Shown here piece after piece: positions 13,501 to 22,500 of a stretch of DNA of 64,000 nt; the stretch's first letter is position 1; each line of letters starts with the position of its first letter. The notes below the pieces were generated by a model. That model had not been told where the DNA came from and did not search any database. It saw nothing but the letters and a program-made list of their open reading frames with translations. A program made the position numbers and the translations under genes. The stretch covers positions 1,508,001-1,572,000 of the forward strand of contig BROG01000072.1 in NCBI GenBank assembly GCA_030159075.1. The letters run 5' to 3'. The stretch comes from Atrina japonica. Lineage: Eukaryota; Mollusca; Bivalvia; Pterioida; Pinnidae.

Positions 13501-16500
13501 TATAATCTATATCATCCATAGAAAAGTACAAGAGGCTGTATCATCGTAAGTACAGTAGACAGTTGATTATCTATACCATCCATAGAAAACTACAAGACAC
13601 TGTATAATCGTAAGTACAGTAGACAGTTGATAATCTTTATCATCCATAGACGACTACAAGAGGCTGTATCGCTGTAAGTACAAGTAGATGGTTGATTATC
13701 TATATCATCCATAGAAAACTACAAGACATTGTATCATCATAAGTACAGTAGACTATTATAATCTATATCATCCATAGACAACTACAAGACACTGTATCAT
13801 TATAAGTACAGTAGCCTGTTATAATCTATATCATCCATAGACAACTACAAGACACTGTATCATTATAAGTACAGTAGACTATATTATAATCTATATCATC
13901 CATAGACAACTACAAGACACTGTATCATTATAAGTACAGTATAGACAGTTATAATCTATATCATCCATAGACAACTACAAGACATTGTATCATTATAAGT
14001 ACAGTAGACTATTATAATCTATATCATCCATAGACAACTACAAGACACTGTATCATTATAAGTACAGTAGACAGTTATAATCTATATCATCCATAGACAA
14101 CTACAAGACACTGTATCATTATAAGTACAGTAGCCTGTTATAATCTATATCATCCATAGACAACTACAAGACACTGTATCATCATAAGTACAGTAGACTA
14201 TTATAATCTATATCATCCATAGACAACTACAAGACACTGTATTATTATAAGTACAGTAGCCTGTTATAATCTTTATCATCCATAGACAACTACAAGACAC
14301 TGTATCATTATAAGTACAGTAGAATATTATAATCTATATCATCCATAGACAACTACAAGACACTGTATCATTATAAGTACAGTAGCCTGTTATAATCTTT
14401 ATCATCCATAGACAATTACAAGACACTGTATCATTATAAGTACAGTAGCCTGTTATGATCTATATCATCCATAGACAACTACAAGACACTGTATCATTAT
14501 AAGTACAGTAGCCTGTTATAATCTTTATCATCCATAGACAACTACAAGACACTGTATCATTATAAGTACAGTAGACTATTATAATCTATATCATCCATAG
14601 ACAACTACAAGACACTGTATCATTATAAGTACAGTAGCCTGTTATAATCTTTATCATCCATAGACAACTACAAGACACTGTATCATTATAAGTACAGTAG
14701 ACAGTTATAAATCTTTATCATCCATAGACAACTACAAGACACTGTATCATTATAAGTACAGTAGACAGTTATAATCTTTATCATCCATAGACAACTACAA
14801 GACACTGTATCATTATAAGTACAGTAGACAGTTATAATCTTTATCATCAATAGACAACTACAAGACACTGTATCATTATAAGTACAGTAGACATTTGATA
14901 GTATATATTATCCAGACAACTGCAAGAGGCTGTATCATCGTATGTAAATTTGTGTAATTGTATATTTGTTTATTATGTTCTGTATTGTTAATTTGTGTAA
15001 TTGTATATTTGTTTATTATGTTCTGTATTGTTAATTTGTGTAATTGTATATTTGTTTATTATGTTCTGTATTGTTAATTTGTGTAATTGTATATTTGTTT
15101 ATTATGTTTTGTATTGTTAATTTGTGTAATTGTATATTTGTTTATTATGTTCTGTATTGTTAATTTGTGTAATTGTATATTTGTTTATTATGTTCTGTAT
15201 TGTTAATTTGTGTAATTGTATATTTGTTTATTATGTTCTGTATTGTTAATTTGTGTAATTGTATATTTGTTTATTATGTTTTGTATTGTTAATTTGTGTA
15301 ATTGTATATTTGTTTATTATGTTCTGTATTGTTAATTTGTGTAATTGTATATTTGTTTATTATGTTCTGTATTGTTAATTTGTGTAATTGTATATTTGTT
15401 TATTATGTTCTGTATTGTTAATTTGTGTAATTGTATATTTGTTTATTATGTTCTGTATTGTTAATTTGTGTAATTGTATATTTGTTTATTATGTTCTGTA
15501 TTGTTAATTTGTGTAATTGTATATTTGTTTATTATGTTCTGTATTGTTAATTTGTGTAATTGTATATTTGTTTATTATGTTTTATATTGTTAATTTGTGT
15601 AATTGTATATTTGTTTATTATGTTCTGTATTGTTAATTTGTGTAATTGTATATTTGTTCATTATGTTCTGTATTGTTAATTTGTGTAATTGTATATTTGT
15701 TTATTATGTTCTGTATTGTTTATTTGTGTAATTGTATATTTGTTTATTATGTTTTGTATTGACAGATCATCCAGATTACCAGACGCAATCGCTGGGGCAG
15801 TACAGAATGTTCCAGGTCTTGATACTCAGTGGATTGAGACCACCTCAAAGAAAGCAGCACTGAAACTAGAGAAATTAGATACAGATCTGAAAAATTATAA
15901 AAGTAATTCAATCAAAGAAAGTATCAGGCAAGTTCTTTCAGCACAGAAGTTATGGAAGTAGTTTATTTTAATGGTATTTACCTAGGGTGAGGGAAGGATT
16001 GCATTTTGTATGTTTATTTCTTGGGAAAGGGCGCACTTCATTTTCTTGAATTTTTTTTAATTTTGGAAAGTGTTTTACACCACACTGAACAATTTGTCAA
16101 TTATATGTTGATGGCCAGTTTTTTAAATGGTGGAGTAAAGACCCTGGTTACAATTGTACCGGGCAAGAAACCACCAACCTTCTGCAGGTGAACTGACAAA
16201 CTTTCTCATAATAGTCAGCTTATGTTCCAGCGGGACTCGAACCTGCAGTGACCAAAAGTGAGACTTTTTGGTTCACAGCACGATGCTCTAACCACTCGGC
16301 CTGGAAGGCCCTTTTCAGTTATTTAAGGGATCTTATGCATTCCATTGCCATTGTTATTGTGTATAACATTACAACATAGATTTCTGTATATTTTCAACTT
16401 TAAAATGCACCCGGCCAGTTCTCTTTAAATGCATGGTGTGTAGCATCTCTTAATAATGCAAGAGGAACTAATACTGAGATGATCCCTATGTCAGGAGTTG

Positions 16501-19500
16501 TAGAGAGCGAAGGGACTCGGGTAATCTGTAAAGTCTGTTAACTTTGTTATACATTGGTCATAAGATGGGACGTATCAAGATTAACCCTCCGTTTGTCCAA
16601 CTGTCCAGTTATCAGTCTGTCCATTAAATTTCCTGGTCATCACTCTAACTTTAAAATCTTGAAAAAAAATTTAAAGTCACTAAGTTTCTTACTTGTCATT
16701 CGATTTTGTTGAAATGCAAAGTATCAAACAGTGATCACATCAAACATGTCAGAGAAAATTGTTGGGGCAGGGGAAGGGGTGTCAGTAATGAACTTTGAGA
16801 CATTTTACTAATATCAAAGGTCAAGGCCACTTTTGACCCATATTACAAGTGGATGCCACACTTTGCAGAGCCCTTGTTTAAAGTTTCTCTAATAATTAGC
16901 TCATGATGAGATCAAAAGGCACAGACTGTAGCATGTTATTTTACTTTGCTAGCAAATACAGCACCTTCTAACTAAAATGACATTATCATTCATAGTTCAT
17001 GGTGGGCATATCTTATATCATTTGTGGTACTCTTGTTTTGTTTTTAGTTCAGTTTTTATTTTTACTTTTCTTAATGAATTTGAAACGTGACATACATATT
17101 CTCTAAATCAGAAATTGATTTTAAACACATCTGTATAATTGAAATGTCCAGAGACCAAACTTCTGCCATACCACCGCTTTCTTTCATTGTCAAAAGCATT
17201 TAACCTGGGCTCTATCTTTTGAAATAATTAGTAGAACTTTAATATTTCACATGATCAACCCTTTCAATTGGCACCATGACCTTTGACATAGTGAACTAGA
17301 TAACGCCATTTGACCTGTTTCTCAGTTAACATTTTATCATCTGAGATACAATGCTGTCATTGGCAAGTTATGTTGCCTTCTGACAACTACTTCTTTTTAG
17401 TTTTTCATGACTTTTCATAAATTTGTTGTTTTATATTTGGCACCATGACCTTTGACATAGTGAACTAGATAACGCCATTTGACCTGTTTCTCAGTTAACA
17501 TTTTATCATCTGAGATACAATGCTGTCATTGGCAAGTTATGTTGCCTTCTGACAACTACTTCTTTTTAGTTTTCATGACTTTTCATAAATTTGTTGTTTA
17601 TATTTATTAAAAGTAAATGAATGAAGTCGAGGGATAAATTACCAAAAAATATTGTTTATGTATTTTGTTTACTTTTTCAGACGAGGTCATGATGATTTAG
17701 GAGACCATTATTTAGACATAGGAGATTTAAGTAATGCATTAAAGTGCTATTCCCGTGCACGAGACTACTGTACCAGTCCAAAGCACGTAGTAAATATGTG
17801 TTTAAATGTTATAAAGGTAGGTTGTTTGTCTTTCTATCACATTGACTCTTATAATTTGACAGCACATGTACTGCTCAACTGAGACTATTATTATCATCAA
17901 AGAACTTGAACAACTACGTACATATTTTTAATTACAAAAAAGCAACAAGATACATTTTAAATCATTTGACTCCTCTTAGATGGAAAATATGTTTAGTAAA
18001 AGCAAAACTAAAGTGGGTCCCAAACTCGGTGATAACATTAATTTAAGATAAATATTTTGTGTTTCAGGTTAGTGTTTATTTACAAAACTGGTCCCATGTA
18101 CAGAGTTATGTAAATAAAGCTGAAAGTACACCAGAAATGAGTGAGGTATGTATAACAGTAATGTTAAAGCCAGAGGGATTCTTCCTCATTGATATATGTA
18201 AAAATTCAGATGTTCAATGGAAGTAGAGAGGATGCCATTTAATGTGATCAATAAAAAAATTCTTGTGAATACAATGACATTTCTGGCACATCCCTGTATA
18301 TTTATATAATTTTTCTCAGAAGTGTCTCATACGGTATATCACTGTAACATACAGTACTTAGCTTTGACTAACAGCTCACTTACACTCACTTAGAGCTTTG
18401 ACTTTATAAAAGCAAACTGCTTGTAGTTGTCTAGTGGTAGAGTGTTTGACTCGCAAGTGGGAGATCCCCGTTCAATACCCGGACTAGGTCATACCAAAGA
18501 CTTAAAAAATGGTAATGACTGTTCCTTTGCCAGGTGCTCATCATACAGAGTGAAAGTCACAGGTCTTTCAGATGAGACTTAAAACCATAGTCCAGTGTCA
18601 CAGCAGTCGTGGCATGTAAAAGAACCTTCACTGCATTAGTGTCAGTCTATAACACATGCCAAAATTTGTAACACTTCACCTAAAGCTGGTGACAGCTTCA
18701 TATAAGTGAAATATTCTTGGCGGGATGTAAAACAAAAATCAAACAAAATCTTAAAAACTACAGATCCAGGATACATTTCCTGCCCTAGGTCATACCTGAT
18801 ACTTTATGTCAGGCACTTGGACATAAAAGGAGAAATTCACAAGTCTTTCAGTAAATACTTTAAGCTGTTTTTGTTGTTGTTTTTTTTTTGTTTTTTTTTT
18901 TGGCACAGTAACCATGGTTCATTTTTCAACCCTCTCTAAATTGGCATCAGTCCATTGCACAGGTCAATATTAAAGAATGTCACCTGTAGTTGGAAATGCC
19001 TTTGTATAATGACAGATCCTTGGTGAACAGTAAATAGCTGTAAAATAAATTGAAACAAAGCGTAGACCATATAATGTAATATGTACAAAAGTACAAAATA
19101 ATACCTTTGATACTGGTCAGTCGTATTGTCAACATGACCTTTTTGCTTTTGAAATTGACTATAGAATTTCGTAACTATTGCATGTAGAAAAGGTATTAGA
19201 TTAAGATTTGAAATGTATTTTTTTTTTATTTCTACAGCATGGCAAAGATGGTGGACAGACAGTGCTAACAAAACTTAAATGTGCGGCAGGGTTAGCTGAC
19301 TTGGCCACAAAAAAGTATAAATCCGCAGCCAAATACTTTCTTCAAGCCAGTTTTGATTACTGTGACTTTCCAGAGGTATTTTATTTAAATATATGAAAAA
19401 ATAATTTGATTATTTAGATTTAAGTTGTTTTTGACATTTTTTGTGGAAGTGTAACTAAAAGGGCATTATCTCTCTCTCTCTCTCTCTCTCTCTCCCCCCC

Positions 19501-22500
19501 CCCCCAAAAAAAAATTTCGTTCTTTCCTTTCTATATAGATTTATATGTAATGACACTGGGCCTGACATTTTCACAAAACATGTAGGAATATCAAATTTTT
19601 TATGCCAGTGTTTATTTCTTATTTGTAACTATTTTCACAAAACATGTAGGAATATCAAAGTTTTTATGCCAGTGTTTATTTCTTATTTGTTATTGTGCAT
19701 CAATCTCAGTAGTAAAATCTGAAATAATTTTTCTGCAAAATACAGCTTATGCCCCATTGAATATTTTAGTAATATACAACAAGGAGAGTATTCATTTGAT
19801 ACCATCAGTATTTGCAAATTTATCAGATACATTATTTGTTTTGTGTTAAACTGTATTGATACTCTGAAAGTCAAATGAATTGTCAAGATTTTCTAGTTTT
19901 CAATGTAGGTTTGACGTGTTTAAAATGTACCATAATATGTATGATTCATTAAGTCTCATGGTAAATAAAGATTGTCTTGTACAAGTGATAGTATGTATGA
20001 ACAAAAAGTTGTTTTTGGTATTACATCCTCTTGGTATTACATCCCTATGATATTACATCCTCTTGATATTACATCCTCTTGGTGTTTCATCCTCTTGATA
20101 ATACATCCTCTTGGTATTACATCCCAGTGATATTACATCGTTTTGGTATTACATCCTCTTGATATTACATCCTCTTGGTATTACATCCTCTTGATATTAC
20201 ATCCTCTTGGTATTACATCCTCTTGATATTTGCAGTTATTGTCCACCAGCAATGTAGCAACTTATGGAGCACTTTGTGCTTTGGCATCGTTTGACAGACA
20301 AGAATTACAGAAAAATGTTATATCTAGCAGGTATGTAAAAAAAATGTTATATCTAGTGGGTACGTAAAATAAATGTTATATCTTGTAATTATGTAAAATA
20401 AATGTTATATCTAGTAATTATGTAAAATAAATGTTATCTTTAGTGGGTACGTAAAATAAATATTATTTCAAACGGGTGTGTAAAATAAATGTTATATCTA
20501 GAGTGTGCTTAAAATAAATTTACTATCTAGTAATTATGTAAAATAAATGTTATATCTAGTAATTACATAAAATAAATGTCATATCTTGCAGGTATGTAAA
20601 ATGAATGTTTGATCTTCTACATTGTGTTCATGTTTTTTTTAGTTTATGTATTTTTCACCTATAAACATGAGAAAAGCACTATGATAATACAAAGTGCTCT
20701 TTTTGTTTTTCTTTTTCAGTTCATTTAAATTGTTTCTAGAATTAGAACCTCAGCTACGGGACATCATTCACAAATTTTATGAATCAAAATATGCTTCATG
20801 TTTGAAATTACTGGGAGAAATAAAAGTGAGTAGAGCTCTGTGATATATTGTGTACCTGGAAATTTTTGCCCCTGCCCTTCGACAGAAAACATATTCACCC
20901 TGTTTTAAATTTATCTCAAATCAGTCTCATGGATGCATGAGTGTAAGTCTGTGCTTAATTATTTAGTTAGAAAATTTTATTTTCATTTTAAATTGGCCTT
21001 CTCCTCAAAGGACAAAAATAGCGAAAATTAAACAGGAGATATAATTTCCAGAAATACAGTGGTAATTTGAGTTTTCTTTCATCACCCGTCAGTTTATCTG
21101 CGATAACTTTGTGAATTAGCTGTTGTGTGTAACTCTTAAGGCACATGGGTGTCTTATTCATCTATTAATTTACTCATTAAGATTTCTTTAAAGTTAATTT
21201 GATAAAATAAATGTATCATAAATTCTAATGTTAAATCAGATGACCAACATTTTCTTTAGCATAATAGAAATTATGTGTTTGAATTGTACCAGATGTGATA
21301 TTGTTTCTTTTAAAATGTTTAGTTTAAATTTCTGATTTAGTTTTCTTTTTTAATTTCAGGATAACCTTTTATTAGACATGTATTTAGCTCCTCATGTTTC
21401 TGTTTTGTATACACAAATACGAAACAGAGCTTTATGTCAGGTAAGTACATATAGGTCATATTAGTACATCTGATTCATTTAGTACATCTGTACTTTGAGT
21501 TCCAATCTTGAGTGTGGTTAGATTATCAGTAACATTTTATCATTGTAAGATTGTACAGTAATGTGTGTAGTAAAATAGGCTCACTTTGAAAATTGTTTGA
21601 CACAGCCCCTTGGACAAAGTCTTCTTTGTCTCTTGTAATGGTGGAGCCTGTTGGGCATCTGTGGCCAATTGATTATAGCACAACGAGGGTTCAAGCTCCA
21701 CCTTGAATGTAAGCTGATTTTGTGAGAAAGTTTGCCAGTTTACTTACAGAAGGTGGGTGGTCTTTTCTTGTGTACATTGTACTAGGTGGTTCTCACCTCC
21801 AATATTATACATTTATTGCCCTGGTTGTAGGGAGACATGAGGATTTGTTTACCCAAGGCAAGTCATATTTCCTGAGGGAATATGACTAGTCGCAGGTAAA
21901 CTAATCCTTATGTCTCCCTACAACCAGGGCAATAAATTGTTTATTGTACCGAAATACAGAATCAATAAAGACTGTCGAATAAGCTGCAAGAGTTTTCGCA
22001 TGAGGGAGACATGATGCACACGAGGGAGATATGATGCGAGCGAGGAAGACATGAAGTGTAGTCTCCCTGACACATGAGGGCTCTCAACGAATCCCTGACT
22101 CTATTTTATTAATGAATTATGATAATAAAAAATTGCCACCACCATACGAATGAAAAATTGATAGGTATGAAACTCCATTAAAACAAAAAATGTTAGTTAT
22201 AATCACCTGATCTGTAAGAGTATCATTTTTTGAGCTTTTATACCCCCTGCGACTAGGCCAAAGAAGCATTAAGTGTTACCCTTGACCATCCCTTTCTTCT
22301 CGTGTGGGTCGTTCTAGACTGGTACATGTTATCTCTAACATCCCTTTTCTCTGTGGAATTAATTCATTTACAGATTCTGATTTGGTTAATTTCATTGAGG
22401 TTACTACTTATACTTTAATGAACCATCTGTAATTTTTACTGTTCATATGATTGATCTTGTTTATCCAAATAAATGAAATCTTACTGATGTTTACATTTCA

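Noticed and set aside
12946..14868. Minus-strand frames repeating a 21-residue peptide
   Set aside because: The 63-bp array is a multiple of three, so an antisense frame stays open. It is intronic and antisense to CSN1.
10101..15760. CRISPR-like array
   Set aside because: Contiguous tandem repeats with no unique spacers, in an intron of a eukaryotic gene.
16215..16315. Functional tRNA-Ser gene on the minus strand
   Set aside because: Box A and B are present but the acceptor stem does not pair and a conserved SINE tail follows; several similar copies exist.
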